This document shows, piece after piece, positions 8,638 to 16,792 of a DNA stretch of 64,000 nucleotides. Below the pieces are notes generated by a model that saw only the letters and a program-made list of their open reading frames with translations, did no database searches and was not told the origin of the DNA. The translations under genes and the position numbers were made by a program. The DNA comes from JAWLHJ01 sp039587535 (GTDB lineage: Bacteria > Gemmatimonadota > Gemmatimonadetes > Longimicrobiales > Gaopeijiaceae). Each line of letters opens with the position of its first letter. Position 1 is the first letter of the stretch. The stretch spans positions 1 through 64,000 of the forward strand of contig JBDHIF010000005.1 in assembly GCA_039587535.1 (NCBI GenBank), read 5' to 3'.

Positions 8638-9027
8638 ATGGGCAACGAATCCAGGTACCCCCCGCATCGCCTGGGGCGCTGGGGTGAGAGGCTGGCCGCC
8701 AAGGCCCTCGAAGCCGGCGGATGGCAGATCCTGGCGAGGAACTACAGAGCCGGTCGGCGAGAGATCGATATCGTGGTCCGCCGAGATCGTTTGCTGGTCT
8801 TCGTCGAGGTGAAAGCGCGAGGAGGGGAGGGGTACGGCCCCCCCGAAGCGGCGGTGACGCGACTCAAACGTCGCGAGATCGAGGCGGTGGCCCTGGACTA
8901 TCTCACCCGCCACGTTCGGGACGACGTGGACGTTCGGTTCGACGTTGTGTCGGTGTGGGTGCTCGACGGGAGCCGGACCGTTCGAATGCACCACATCGAG
9001 GACGCGTGGCGTCCGGGGTGGACGTGA
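8638..9027 (+). CDS. yraN: YraN/UPF0102 family predicted endonuclease-fold protein
   Basis: A 129-residue protein with the UPF0102 pattern: a GRWGERLAAKALEAGGW helix (about residues 13-30), a catalytic-like NYRAGRREIDIVVRRD segment (about 38-53; Glu and Asp), and LLVFVEVKARGGEGYGPPEAAV (Glu-x-Lys, about 55-78). The D...ExK arrangement is that of PD-(D/E)XK nucleases, and homologues have been linked to Holliday-junction-like DNA. Start ATG 8638. It is followed by the SRP RNA promoter, so it seems to end its transcript. Confidence 0.87.
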   Translation: MGNESRYPPHRLGRWGERLAAKALEAGGWQILARNYRAGRREIDIVVRRDRLLVFVEVKARGGEGYGPPEAAVTRLKRREIEAVALDYLTRHVRDDVDVRFDVVSVWVLDGSRTVRMHHIEDAWRPGWT

Positions 9028-9085
9028 TGGCGGTGGGTGAGGTCCTCCAACGGGCTTGTGGCCGGGCTCGAGCCGAGCCGACGCG

Positions 9086-9114
9086 TTGACCTGATCCGAG
9101 CGGCCGGGTAGCTT
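9086..9114 (+). promoter_or_regulatory. Sigma-70-type promoter of the SRP RNA
   Basis: A TTGACC -35 box (9086-9091) is separated by exactly 17 bases from a TAGCTT -10 box (9109-9114). The 5' end of the folded SRP RNA begins 7 bases downstream, at 9121, the distance expected for a transcription start. Confidence 0.72.
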
Positions 9115-9120
9115 CCTGTC

Positions 9121-9220
9121 ATGCCCCAGGTCCGCAGGGCGAGAGCCCGCGAATCCCGTCAGGACCCCGCAGGTAGCAGCGGTAAGTGCGGTGATCGTCG
9201 CTGCGGGTAGCCTGGGGCAT
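9121..9220 (+). ncRNA. ffs: Small signal recognition particle RNA (4.5S type)
   Basis: About 100 bases. The 5' end ATGCCCCAGG pairs fully with the 3' end CCTGGGGCAT (9211-9220), closing one long hairpin. The apex carries the conserved Ffh-binding region: GTCAGGACC, then GCAGGTAGCAGC, then GGTAAGT (about 9158-9187). The helix is followed at once by TTTTTCTTTT, an intrinsic terminator. This RNA with Ffh targets nascent membrane proteins to FtsY. The position just upstream of dnaX is a common bacterial arrangement. Confidence 0.93.
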
Positions 9221-9240
9221 TTTTCTTTTCCCGGCAAAGA

Positions 9241-11004
9241 GTGAAAGGTCGTAACGACTTGGCGCATACAGCGTTAGCCCGAAGATACCGGCCCAGGTCG
9301 TTTGCGGATGTGTCTGCTCAGGCGCACGTCTCCGAGACTCTCCGCAAGGCAGTCACCGGGAATCGAGTTGGCCACGCCTACCTCTTCTGTGGCCCACGGG
9401 GTGTCGGAAAGACGACGCTTGCCCGCATGCTGGCCATGGCTCTGAACTGCCCCAACCGTGACGAGACCGGCGAGCCGTGCGGCACTTGCGATTCCTGCCA
9501 GCGGATTTGGGGTGGCAACACGGCGCTGGACGTGGTGGAGATCGATGCCGCATCGAATCGGGGTGTGGATGATGCACGAGATCTCCGCGAACGCGCGATG
9601 TACGCCCCGTCCGGCGAAGGGCGTTTCAAGGTGTACATCGTCGACGAGGCGCACATGCTCACCAGGGAGGCATGGAACGCGCTCTTGAAGATTCTCGAAG
9701 AGCCGCCCCCCCGGGTGATCTTCGTGTTCGCGACAACGGAGCCGCAGAAGATCCAGCAGATGGCGGCACCGATCCTTTCGCGGTGCCAGCGGTTCGACTT
9801 CAAGCGCTTCGGGATGACGGATATCGTCGCCCGGCTAGCCGCGGTACTCGAGCAGGAAGGCTCGTCGGCTTCCGAGGAGGCGCTGCGCATCGTTGCGCGG
9901 AAGGCGGACGGCGGCATGCGGGACGCGCTGTCCCTTCTGGACCAGGTGTTGGCGCTCACCGGAGGAGAGGTGGACTCCGAGTCCGTTCGCCGGGTGCTTG
10001 GACTCGTGGAGGAGGAGCGCTATCTGGATGTGCTCGACATCCTCTCCGAGGGGCGCCACGGCGAGGTGTTCACGTTCGTGGCAAGCCTGGTCGACGAGGG
10101 ATATGACCTCGTCGAGTTCTACCACGGGCTTCTGGACACGTTTAGGGACCTTCTGCGAGTCCGTCTGGCACCGGGCGGCTCCGAGACACTCCCCGAGGGC
10201 GTAGCTGCGGACCTCGCCGCGAAGGCCGGTGGCTTCGAGCCGGGCGACCTGGTGCGGATGCTCACGGCGGCCGGGGAGCTCGAGGCTCAGGGCACCTTGA
10301 GGAAGAGCGTGAATCCCCGCATCCTCATCGAGATGCTGTTGCTGCGGCTCAGCTATATGGACAAGACAGTCCAGCTCGAGGAGTTGCTCGGCATGTTGGG
10401 CCAGGGCTCTGGCGGAGAAACGCCGGCGGGTGGTGGCGGTCCGTCACCATCGACCGGAAGCACGGAAGCGACCCGTGGGGTATCGGGGGCCCTCGGAGCC
10501 GATTCGCGCCGGCCTAGGCCCCAGGCGAAGAGCTCGAGCGAGGCTCCGGCAGCGCCGCGGCCTCCGAAGGGGCAGGGAGACCCACGCGCAGCCACAGAGC
10601 CGCCCGAGAGCCGAGCGGCTGCTCCGCAGCCGTCGAGTAGCGCCTCCGAGGCGTGGTCCCGGTGGCTGGACGATGGGCACACAGTACCTGGAGGGCTATC
10701 GGCATTCCTGCGAACCGCGACGGTGAAGGATCTGGGCGACGGCGCGATCTCGGTGTCACCCCTCCCGGGTCCGGCGGCGGAACGGTTGCAGGAGCCGGGT
10801 GTTCAGAATGCCATTCGCGAGGGTCTTCGCCCCTTCCTGGGCCGATCCGTCACGCTCCGCATGGGGGCCGTAGCGGCTGCGCCGCCGTCAGCGTCGCGTG
10901 TGACCGAGTCGGAGGTGCGGCACGACACGCTCAAGGCCCTCTTCAGGCAGGAACCCCGCCTCAAGAGGGCGGTAGAAGAACTCGATCTCGAGCTCATGGA
11001 TTAG
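9241..11004 (+). CDS. dnaX: DNA polymerase III subunit gamma/tau
   Basis: A 587-residue clamp-loader ATPase. Seen in order: LARRYRPRSFADV (about residues 12-24), Walker A CGPRGVGKTT (about 50-59), a four-cysteine zinc module (about 70-88), Walker B VDEAH (about 134), sensor 1 FATTEPQKI (about 163) and the SRC motif (about 180). A clamp-loader collar (about 240-370) follows, then a Pro/Ala/Ser-rich linker (about 385-470) and a C-terminal tau-like domain. The start is GTG 9241, after the SRP RNA terminator. No A-rich slippery run was seen that would make a short gamma form as in E. coli. It leads dnaX-ybaB-recR. Confidence 0.95.
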   Translation: MKGRNDLAHTALARRYRPRSFADVSAQAHVSETLRKAVTGNRVGHAYLFCGPRGVGKTTLARMLAMALNCPNRDETGEPCGTCDSCQRIWGGNTALDVVEIDAASNRGVDDARDLRERAMYAPSGEGRFKVYIVDEAHMLTREAWNALLKILEEPPPRVIFVFATTEPQKIQQMAAPILSRCQRFDFKRFGMTDIVARLAAVLEQEGSSASEEALRIVARKADGGMRDALSLLDQVLALTGGEVDSESVRRVLGLVEEERYLDVLDILSEGRHGEVFTFVASLVDEGYDLVEFYHGLLDTFRDLLRVRLAPGGSETLPEGVAADLAAKAGGFEPGDLVRMLTAAGELEAQGTLRKSVNPRILIEMLLLRLSYMDKTVQLEELLGMLGQGSGGETPAGGGGPSPSTGSTEATRGVSGALGADSRRPRPQAKSSSEAPAAPRPPKGQGDPRAATEPPESRAAAPQPSSSASEAWSRWLDDGHTVPGGLSAFLRTATVKDLGDGAISVSPLPGPAAERLQEPGVQNAIREGLRPFLGRSVTLRMGAVAAAPPSASRVTESEVRHDTLKALFRQEPRLKRAVEELDLELMD

Positions 11005-11012
11005 CTTCTACG

Positions 11013-11342
11013 ATGAACAACAATCTGCAACAGCTCATGCAGCTCGGTCAGCAGCTGCAGTCGAAGATGACCAAGCTCCAGGAGTCACTGGAGTCCAAGA
11101 CGATCCCCGCCACGTCGGGTGGTGGGATGGTGACCGCCACCGTCGATGGCAAGGGACGGGTGAAGCAGATCCAGATCGATCCCACGTGCGTCGATCCGAC
11201 CGATGTCGAGATGCTCGAGGACCTAGTCGTGGCGGCGCTGTCCGAAGCCCAGGCCAAGGCATCTGCCGAGTACGAAGAGGAGATGAAGAAGGCTACCGGA
11301 GGGCTACCCATGAATTTCCCGGGTCTCCCGGGCATGTTCTGA
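11013..11342 (+). CDS. ybaB: YbaB/EbfC nucleoid-associated protein
   Basis: A 109-residue DNA-binding dimer of the YbaB/EbfC family. It has an N-terminal Gln/Leu/Met-rich helix, a central SGGGMVTATVDGKGRVKQIQID beta hairpin (about residues 35-56), a LEDLVVAALSEAQAKA helix (about 68-83) and a MNFPGLPGMF tail; the GLPG-x-F ending is a family trademark. The ATG at 11013 lies 8 bases after dnaX; an in-frame start further upstream would read through dnaX in another frame. It lies in the conserved dnaX-ybaB-recR operon. Confidence 0.93.
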   Translation: MNNNLQQLMQLGQQLQSKMTKLQESLESKTIPATSGGGMVTATVDGKGRVKQIQIDPTCVDPTDVEMLEDLVVAALSEAQAKASAEYEEEMKKATGGLPMNFPGLPGMF

Positions 11343-11367
11343 GCGAATCCCTCCGGAGGTCGTCCAC

Positions 11368-11961
11368 ATGTCGGTGATCGAGCGGCTCACCGACGACTTC
11401 GCGCGCTTGCCCGGAATCGGGCGGAAGACCGCGCTGAGGCTCGTCCATCACCTCATGAAGTCCCCCAAGGAGCAGCCTCGCCGGCTCGCGGGCTCCCTGG
11501 TGGACTTGGCGGAGAAGATCCGCCGGTGCGACGAGTGTGGGAACTTCAGTGAGCACGATTTGTGTGAGATCTGTGCGAACCCGCGCCGCGATCGATCGGT
11601 CTTGTGTATCGTCGAGGAGGCCTATCAGGTAGGTGCCATCGAGCGCACCGGCCAGTTTCGTGGGCTCTTCCACGTATTGGGTGGGCACCTATCCCCGCTG
11701 GACGGAGTGGGGCCGGAAGAACTCGACGTGGCTGGACTGCTAGGAAGGATCGGTCGTCAGGACGCCATTGAGGAGGTCATCATCGCCACCAACGCGAGCG
11801 TCGAAGGCGAGGCGACTGCGGTGTACCTGGAACAAGAAATCCGGCCCCTGGGGCCGCGCGTGACGCGACTCGCCAGGGGTATCCCGGTGGGCAGCGACCT
11901 CGAATACGTAGACGGGACCACGATCGCCCAGGCGCTGGCCGGACGACGAGAGATGACATGA
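11368..11961 (+). CDS. recR: Recombination mediator RecR
   Basis: A 197-residue protein that works with RecO (and RecF) to load RecA at gaps. It shows the helix-hairpin-helix LPGIGRKTALRLVHHL (about residues 13-28), a four-cysteine zinc finger (CDECGNF...CEIC, about 54-72), and a Toprim domain with LCIVEEAYQVGAIE (about 80-93) and the TNASVEGEATAVYL segment (about 144-157). The length is typical. The ATG lies 25 bases after ybaB behind a CCGGAGG element, and its stop overlaps the next gene by 4 bases (ATGA). Confidence 0.95.
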   Translation: MSVIERLTDDFARLPGIGRKTALRLVHHLMKSPKEQPRRLAGSLVDLAEKIRRCDECGNFSEHDLCEICANPRRDRSVLCIVEEAYQVGAIERTGQFRGLFHVLGGHLSPLDGVGPEELDVAGLLGRIGRQDAIEEVIIATNASVEGEATAVYLEQEIRPLGPRVTRLARGIPVGSDLEYVDGTTIAQALAGRREMT

Positions 11962-12272
11962 ATCGAACGCTCAGGACGACAGGAATCGCGCTGCTCGCAG
12001 CGGCCGCTGCGGGAGCGCTGGCCGCGCTCGTCATTCGGGACCAGATCACCCGACACCGGCGAAATCTGTTCAGCCCGCAGGCGTTCAAGCGTCTGGCCGC
12101 TCTCGGGCACATGGGTCGTGAGCCCGCTTCGGTATCCCACATCCGGCTCCTCCGTGACTTCATCGCCTGGGAGCCCAGGAAGCTCCTTCGCGAACGGGCC
12201 CACAACATCCTGGATCGCATGGAGAACGAAGTGGATCACGCTCGATCGGAGCCCGTGGCGGCGGTCGATTGA
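11958..12272 (+). CDS. Small single-pass membrane protein of unknown function
   Basis: A 104-residue protein not recognised as any named family. Residues about 7-27 are an Ala/Leu-rich membrane helix followed by basic residues (RDQITRHRRN), so the C-terminal part should be cytoplasmic. That part has a helical LRDFIAWEPRKLLRERAHNILDRME stretch (about residues 64-88) that could bind a partner. The ATG overlaps the recR stop by 4 bases, so it is co-translated with recR and may be a conserved passenger of the operon. Confidence 0.6.
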   Translation: MNRTLRTTGIALLAAAAAGALAALVIRDQITRHRRNLFSPQAFKRLAALGHMGREPASVSHIRLLRDFIAWEPRKLLRERAHNILDRMENEVDHARSEPVAAVD

Positions 12273-12450
12273 GGCCTGCTTTGCCCGTGGGGTCCCTTGC
12301 CACTCAAGGTCCCGAGACCGAGTTTATGGGCCGCTCGCCGCATACACTTGTCGCGATCGGACGACCGGCGCCCATCTGGCATGGTCGTGACGTTCCCAGA
12401 GGAGTTCCGGTGACCTTCAGGCCAACAGTCCAGGGAGGGCTCGTCGATTC

Positions 12451-13029
12451 ATGTCGATGATCAACTACGCCTCCCGAGAGATCAACTGCAAGATCGTCTA
12501 CTACGGCACCGGTCTTGGTGGGAAGACGACCAACCTCGAGTACATCTATTCCAAGGTGAACCCCGAGACCAAGGGAAAGATGATCTCGCTGGCGACCGAG
12601 ACGGAGCGGACGCTGTTCTTCGATTTCTTGCCCATCGACCTGGGCGAGGTGCGCGGCTTCAAGACGCGCTTCCACCTCTACACCGTTCCGGGGCAGGTAT
12701 ACTACAACGCCAGCCGGCGTCTCATTCTCAAAGGCGTCGATGGCATCGTGTTCGTGGCTGACTCGCAGGCCAGTCGCGCTGAGGCGAACATCGAGTCCAT
12801 GCACAATCTCTACGAGAACCTCGAGACTTACGGTTACGACCTTCAGTCGATCCCGTTCGCCATCCAGTACAACAAGCGTGATCTACCGGACACCCTTTCC
12901 GTGGAAGAGCTCCGCGCTCAGATCAATCCCATGGGTGTGCCGGACTTTGAGGCGACGGCCGTTGAGGGGCAGGGCGTGTTCGAGACGCTCTCCTCCGTGA
13001 GCAAGCTCGTCGTCAAGTCGCTTTCCTGA
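12451..13029 (+). CDS. mglA: MglA-type small Ras-like GTPase
   Basis: A 192-residue GTPase of the bacterial MglA family, which sets cell polarity in gliding bacteria. Seen: P-loop YYGTGLGGKTTNLEY (about residues 17-31), a threonine-rich switch region (SLATETERTLFFDFLP, about 48-63), a TVPGQ G3 motif (about 76-80, with Pro in place of Ala-Gly) and NKRD as G4 (about 137-140). No roadblock/LC7 partner (MglB) lies beside it. ATG 12451 follows GGGAGGG at 11 bases; a second ATG at 12457 would only remove two residues. The 180 bases before it hold no recognised feature. Confidence 0.9.
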   Translation: MSMINYASREINCKIVYYGTGLGGKTTNLEYIYSKVNPETKGKMISLATETERTLFFDFLPIDLGEVRGFKTRFHLYTVPGQVYYNASRRLILKGVDGIVFVADSQASRAEANIESMHNLYENLETYGYDLQSIPFAIQYNKRDLPDTLSVEELRAQINPMGVPDFEATAVEGQGVFETLSSVSKLVVKSLS

Positions 13030-13037
13030 GAGGTCTC

Positions 13038-13682
13038 GTGCCAGGGAGCGCCCTCACCCTCCCGAACATCATCACGGTCAGCCGTATCGCGGCTTGTCCG
13101 GTGATCTTCTACCTCGCCATCTCCGAGAGCACCACGCTGCGCTTCTGGGCCTTCGGTCTCTTCGTGGTCGCGGCGGTCTCGGACATCTGGGACGGTTATC
13201 TCGCGCGGCGGCACGGCCTCGTGACCGACATGGGCAAGCTGCTGGATCCGTTCGCGGACAAGCTTCTACTCGTGGCTACGTATGTCCCCATTTACATGGT
13301 CACCCATCGTGAGGGTGGACTGAGCAGCCTCCCGTGGTGGGGTGCCATGCCCCTGTGGATCATCGTGGTCATCTTCGGGCGGGAGCTCTTCATTACCGTG
13401 TTCCGGAGCTTTGCCGCGCGCCGGGGCGTGATCATCGCCGCAGGATGGGCCGGTAAGCGGAAAGCGCTCTTTCAGGCGATTTTCGCGGGGGCAGCGCTCC
13501 TGTGGTTCCCGCTCCGAAGCTTGGTCCGCGACGGTGGATTGCAGGGCGGCTTGTGGTCCGCATGGTTCTCCGTGCACGCCGTAGTCGTCGCTGTCTCGCT
13601 GGTCGTGGCGGTGCTCCTCACCGTGTACTCTCTCATCGACTATCTGTGGTCATATCGCACGTTGGTGGGAATCCGGGACTGA
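13038..13682 (+). CDS. pgsA: CDP-diacylglycerol-glycerol-3-phosphate 3-phosphatidyltransferase
   Basis: Makes phosphatidylglycerol phosphate, the first step to phosphatidylglycerol, in the inner membrane. The 214-residue protein opens with LTLPNIITVSRIAACPVIFY, typical of PgsA, and carries the CDP-alcohol phosphotransferase motif as SDIWDGYLARRHGLVTDMGKLLDPFADK (about residues 53-80). The first Asp in the DG pair and the last DxxxD are preserved. Several membrane helices follow. Start GTG 13038, 8 bases after mglA. Its end overlaps the proposed start of cinA. Confidence 0.92.
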   Translation: MPGSALTLPNIITVSRIAACPVIFYLAISESTTLRFWAFGLFVVAAVSDIWDGYLARRHGLVTDMGKLLDPFADKLLLVATYVPIYMVTHREGGLSSLPWWGAMPLWIIVVIFGRELFITVFRSFAARRGVIIAAGWAGKRKALFQAIFAGAALLWFPLRSLVRDGGLQGGLWSAWFSVHAVVVAVSLVVAVLLTVYSLIDYLWSYRTLVGIRD

Positions 13683-14968
13683 CGCCTCGCCGGCGCTCGC
13701 TGCGGGCCGCTGTTGTCACCGTGGGTGATGAGCTTCTCAGTGGTGAGACGGTGGACACCAACGCCGCCTGGCTGGGTCGTCGGCTCGCCTTGCTCGGAGT
13801 TCCCGTCTGCTACCGCCACACCGTGGGGGACGACGACTCGGCGATTCGGAATGCCGTGGCCGCCGCTGTGGCGAGTGCGGACGTCGTGGTGGTGAGCGGT
13901 GGACTGGGCCCGACTCATGACGACCGTACCCGCGGAGCCGTCGCTTCGCTCTTCGGGCGCGTGCTGGATGAGGAGCCGGGGCTGTTGGCGAACCTGGACC
14001 GCCGTTTCCGGGAGCATGGGCACGGGACCATGCCTGAGGCGAACCGCTCCCAGGCCCTGGTGCCCAGAGGGGCACGGGTGCTACCGAATCGGCTCGGGTC
14101 TGCTCCGGGCCTCGTTCTCGATGAGGGGAGCACGATCATCGCGCTCCTTCCGGGTGTGCCGCGAGAGCTTCGGAGCCTCTTTGACGAGGCCCTGCAGCCA
14201 CTCCTCCAGGAGCGGTTCGGTCACCGGCTGGCACCTATGACGCACCGGGTCCTAAACACGAGCGGGATCGCCGAGAGCCGTCTTTACGACCTGGTGGAGG
14301 CCGCACTTCCCGACGATCTCGGCCCGGTACGAATGGCGTTCTTGCCCGACGTGACCGGGGTGGAGATCCGGCTCACCGTGGCGGACGCCGCGGCCGGGGA
14401 GGCGACGAGGCACTTGGACCGGGTCGAGGCCCTGCTGGCTCCGGTGGTCGAGCCCTGGCGCTTTGAAAGTCCGAGCGGCGACCTGGCCGAAGCGCTCGTC
14501 AGAGTGCTCGTCGAGAAAGGTGTGACGCTGGCGGCCGCCGAGAGCTGCACCGGAGGGCTCGTGTCTGAGCGCCTGACCAGAGTCCCCGGTGTCTCCGAGG
14601 CGTTCAGGGGCGGCGTGGTTGCCTACGCCAACTCGGTGAAAGAGCGGGTGCTCGGCGTATCCGGTTCCGCCATCCGGCGACACGGCGCGGTGTCGGAGGA
14701 GGTGGCACGGGAGATGGCGACGGGCGTAGCCGAGCTTTGCGGAGCGGAGGTCGGCATCGGCGTGACGGGCGTGGCGGGGCCCGGAGGAGGCACGCCGGAG
14801 AAGCCCGTTGGAACCGTTTGGACGGCCGTCTCGTATGGAGGCCGGATCACGGTCCGGTCGAGGCGGTTCCCCGGAGACCGGCTGCAGATTCAGGCTCGGG
14901 CGGCGCAAAACGCACTGCGCATGGCTCATGAGATGGTACTGGGCGACAGATCATACCCTGAACCCTGA
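13679..14968 (+). CDS. cinA: CinA: competence/damage-inducible protein, NMN amidohydrolase type
   Basis: A 429-residue CinA with two domains. The N-terminal MoeA-like (COG1058) domain has VTVGDELLSGETVDTNAAWL (about residues 14-33) and VSGGLGPTHDDRTR (about 72-85). The C-terminal domain has AAAESCTGGLVSERLT (about 283-298) and GVTGVAGPGGGTPEKPVG (about 361-378), the nicotinamide-nucleotide amidase part used in pyridine-nucleotide salvage. No ATG lies near the conserved N-terminus. The CTG at 13679 overlaps the pgsA stop (CTGA) with a GGTGGGA element 8 bases upstream. A GTG at 13646, inside pgsA and without a Shine-Dalgarno, is the alternative. Confidence 0.9.
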   Translation: MTPRRRSLRAAVVTVGDELLSGETVDTNAAWLGRRLALLGVPVCYRHTVGDDDSAIRNAVAAAVASADVVVVSGGLGPTHDDRTRGAVASLFGRVLDEEPGLLANLDRRFREHGHGTMPEANRSQALVPRGARVLPNRLGSAPGLVLDEGSTIIALLPGVPRELRSLFDEALQPLLQERFGHRLAPMTHRVLNTSGIAESRLYDLVEAALPDDLGPVRMAFLPDVTGVEIRLTVADAAAGEATRHLDRVEALLAPVVEPWRFESPSGDLAEALVRVLVEKGVTLAAAESCTGGLVSERLTRVPGVSEAFRGGVVAYANSVKERVLGVSGSAIRRHGAVSEEVAREMATGVAELCGAEVGIGVTGVAGPGGGTPEKPVGTVWTAVSYGGRITVRSRRFPGDRLQIQARAAQNALRMAHEMVLGDRSYPEP

Positions 14969-15029
14969 TGGGCGACGGTTGTATCTTTCGCGCATCTTGG
15001 ATTTCCCCTTCGACATCGAAGGCCACGTG

Positions 15030-15632
15030 ATGAAGGAACACCCAACCGATCAGCCGGAAGACACCCCGCCGGGAACCGAGGCCGCTGAGAGCGCAGGCGA
15101 GCCAGGTGCGGAACATCAGGACGAACCCGCCGTGGACATCGAGGGCGCCGAGGGGGCTGAGGATTGGCCTGCTGAAGGAGCGTTGGCCGAACTCCGCCTC
15201 GAGTTCGATGATCTCAACGACCGTCACCTGAGACTTGCCGCCGAGTTCAACAACTTCCGGCGGAGGAGCGAGCAGGAGCGGAAGGAGTCCTGGGCCCGCG
15301 CGCAAGCCGATCTGCTCGGTCGGATGCTCGAGGTTCTCGACGACCTCGAGCGGGTTGCCGATCTGGACACCTCGAATGCCACGGTCGAGGCGATCATGGA
15401 GGGTATCGACCTCGTGGAGCGGAAGTTCGTCCGTGCTTTGGCGGATACGGGGGTCGAGATCATCGATCCCCATGACGAGGCGTTCGACCCGGAGCGCATG
15501 GAGGCGCTCATGCGGGTTCCGACGGACGACGAGGCAGAGGACGACCAGGTCGCGCAGGTCTTCCAGAAAGGCTACGCCCTCAAGGGCGTGCTGGTGCGCC
15601 CCGCGCGCGTCAGTGTGTCCAAACACGGCTGA
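15030..15632 (+). CDS. grpE: Nucleotide exchange factor GrpE
   Basis: A 200-residue co-chaperone that releases ADP from DnaK. An acidic disordered N-terminus (about residues 1-55) leads to a long coiled coil with the family motif LAAEFNNFRRRSEQE (about 70-84). A four-helix part LLGRMLEVLDDLERV (about 94-108) and a small beta domain with IIDPHDEAFDPERMEAL and VLVRPARV follow. The ATG at 15030 is preceded by an in-frame GTG at 15027. dnaJ starts 7 bases after its stop. No CIRCE element (HrcA operator) was seen in the 61 bases upstream, and neither hrcA nor dnaK is in the window. Confidence 0.94.
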   Translation: MKEHPTDQPEDTPPGTEAAESAGEPGAEHQDEPAVDIEGAEGAEDWPAEGALAELRLEFDDLNDRHLRLAAEFNNFRRRSEQERKESWARAQADLLGRMLEVLDDLERVADLDTSNATVEAIMEGIDLVERKFVRALADTGVEIIDPHDEAFDPERMEALMRVPTDDEAEDDQVAQVFQKGYALKGVLVRPARVSVSKHG

Positions 15633-15639
15633 GGCGCCT

Positions 15640-16776
15640 ATGGCCGGTCAGACCAAGGATTTCTACAAGATCCTGGGGGTGCCCGAGAGCGCCAGCCAGG
15701 ATGAGATCAAGAAGGCCTATCGAAAGCTGGCCAAGAGCCATCACCCGGACGCGAATCCGGGCGACGCCCAGGCTGCCGAGCGCTTCAAGGAGATCGGTGA
15801 GGCGTACGCCGTGCTCAAGGACGCCGAGAAGCGGAAGCAGTACGACCAGATGCGAAAGCTCGGTGCTTTCGGACTGGGCGGGCGAGGTCGGAGCGGCGCG
15901 TCGCGAGCTCGCGACGCCTCTGGGGAGCCCGGGTTCTCGTTCGAAGATCTACAGGGTGGGTTCGGGAGCATCTCAGATCTGTTCAGCTCGCTGTTCGACC
16001 TGGGGGCCAAGCGAGGGGCAGCGGGCGAGACAGGAGCCAAGAGCGGGCCCAGGGAACGCGGCCAGGACGTCGAGTACGTCGTTGAGATTCCGTTCCTGAC
16101 TGCGGTTCGGGGGGGGAAAGTCTCGGTGGAGGTTTCCATCACCGAGGACTGTGCCACATGCGGGGGTGACGGAGCCGCTCCGGGCACCTCCCGACGTCGC
16201 TGCGGGGAGTGCGGCGGTAGCGGCACAGTCTCCTTCGGTCAGGGTGGCTTTGCGGTGAAGCGTCCCTGTCCGGCGTGCTTCGGGCGGGGCCAGATCCCCG
16301 AGGAGCCTTGTCCCTCCTGCGGCGGCCGCGGCACGGTGCGTCAGCGGCGTACCATTCAGATCGCCGTGCCACGCGGTGTCGATACTGGCTCGAAGGTGCG
16401 CCTCTCGGGTCAAGGGGAGCGCAGCCGTAGCGGCGGTGCTCCGGGTGACCTGATCATCACCTTCAAGGTTGGACCCCACCGGTTCTTCCGGAGGGAAGGA
16501 CTGGACATCCATGTCACGGTACCCATCAACATCGTCCAGGCGTCGCTCGGGTCGAAGGTCAGGGTCCGGACGGTCAGTGGGAAGAAGGTGGTGCTCCGAA
16601 TCCCGTCGGGAACCCAGTCCGGCACCAAGTTCCGGATACGCGGCCAGGGCGTTCAGAAGGGGGAGCGCACCGGTGATCAGCTGGTCGAAGTGAGTGTCAC
16701 CGTGCCGGAGAAGCTCACCGACGAAGAACAACAGGCCATGGAGGATTTCGCCCAGGCCTCTGGGCTGAAACACTGA
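15640..16776 (+). CDS. dnaJ: Chaperone protein DnaJ
   Basis: A 378-residue Hsp40. The J domain (about residues 5-72) has the essential HPD at 35-37. A short Gly-rich stretch (about 75-125) holds few of the usual Gly/Phe repeats. The zinc region (about 170-235) has four CxxCxGxG-type repeats: CATCGGDG, CGECGGSG, CPACFGRG and CPSCGGRG. C-terminal substrate domains and a dimerisation tail follow. Start ATG 15640 was chosen over upstream in-frame codons that fall inside grpE. It stimulates DnaK ATP hydrolysis and pairs with grpE as an operon. Confidence 0.95.
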   Translation: MAGQTKDFYKILGVPESASQDEIKKAYRKLAKSHHPDANPGDAQAAERFKEIGEAYAVLKDAEKRKQYDQMRKLGAFGLGGRGRSGASRARDASGEPGFSFEDLQGGFGSISDLFSSLFDLGAKRGAAGETGAKSGPRERGQDVEYVVEIPFLTAVRGGKVSVEVSITEDCATCGGDGAAPGTSRRRCGECGGSGTVSFGQGGFAVKRPCPACFGRGQIPEEPCPSCGGRGTVRQRRTIQIAVPRGVDTGSKVRLSGQGERSRSGGAPGDLIITFKVGPHRFFRREGLDIHVTVPINIVQASLGSKVRVRTVSGKKVVLRIPSGTQSGTKFRIRGQGVQKGERTGDQLVEVSVTVPEKLTDEEQQAMEDFAQASGLKH

Positions 16777-16792
16777 CGCGGAGCGACCCCGG

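Noticed and set aside
9241..11004. Programmed frameshift making a short gamma form of dnaX.
   Set aside because: No A6G-like slippery run with a downstream stem was seen within the gene, so no case could be made.
12273..12450. A promoter or small RNA in the 180-base gap before mglA.
   Set aside because: TTGCCA and TTTATG are present but with a 20-base spacer; nothing else stands out.
13502..13645. A longer N-terminus of CinA starting within pgsA.
   Set aside because: The added residues are the out-of-frame shadow of pgsA; the CinA core starts after 13679.
14969..15029. CIRCE operator upstream of grpE.
   Set aside because: The gap has no TTAGCACTC-N9-GAGTGCTAA-like repeat.
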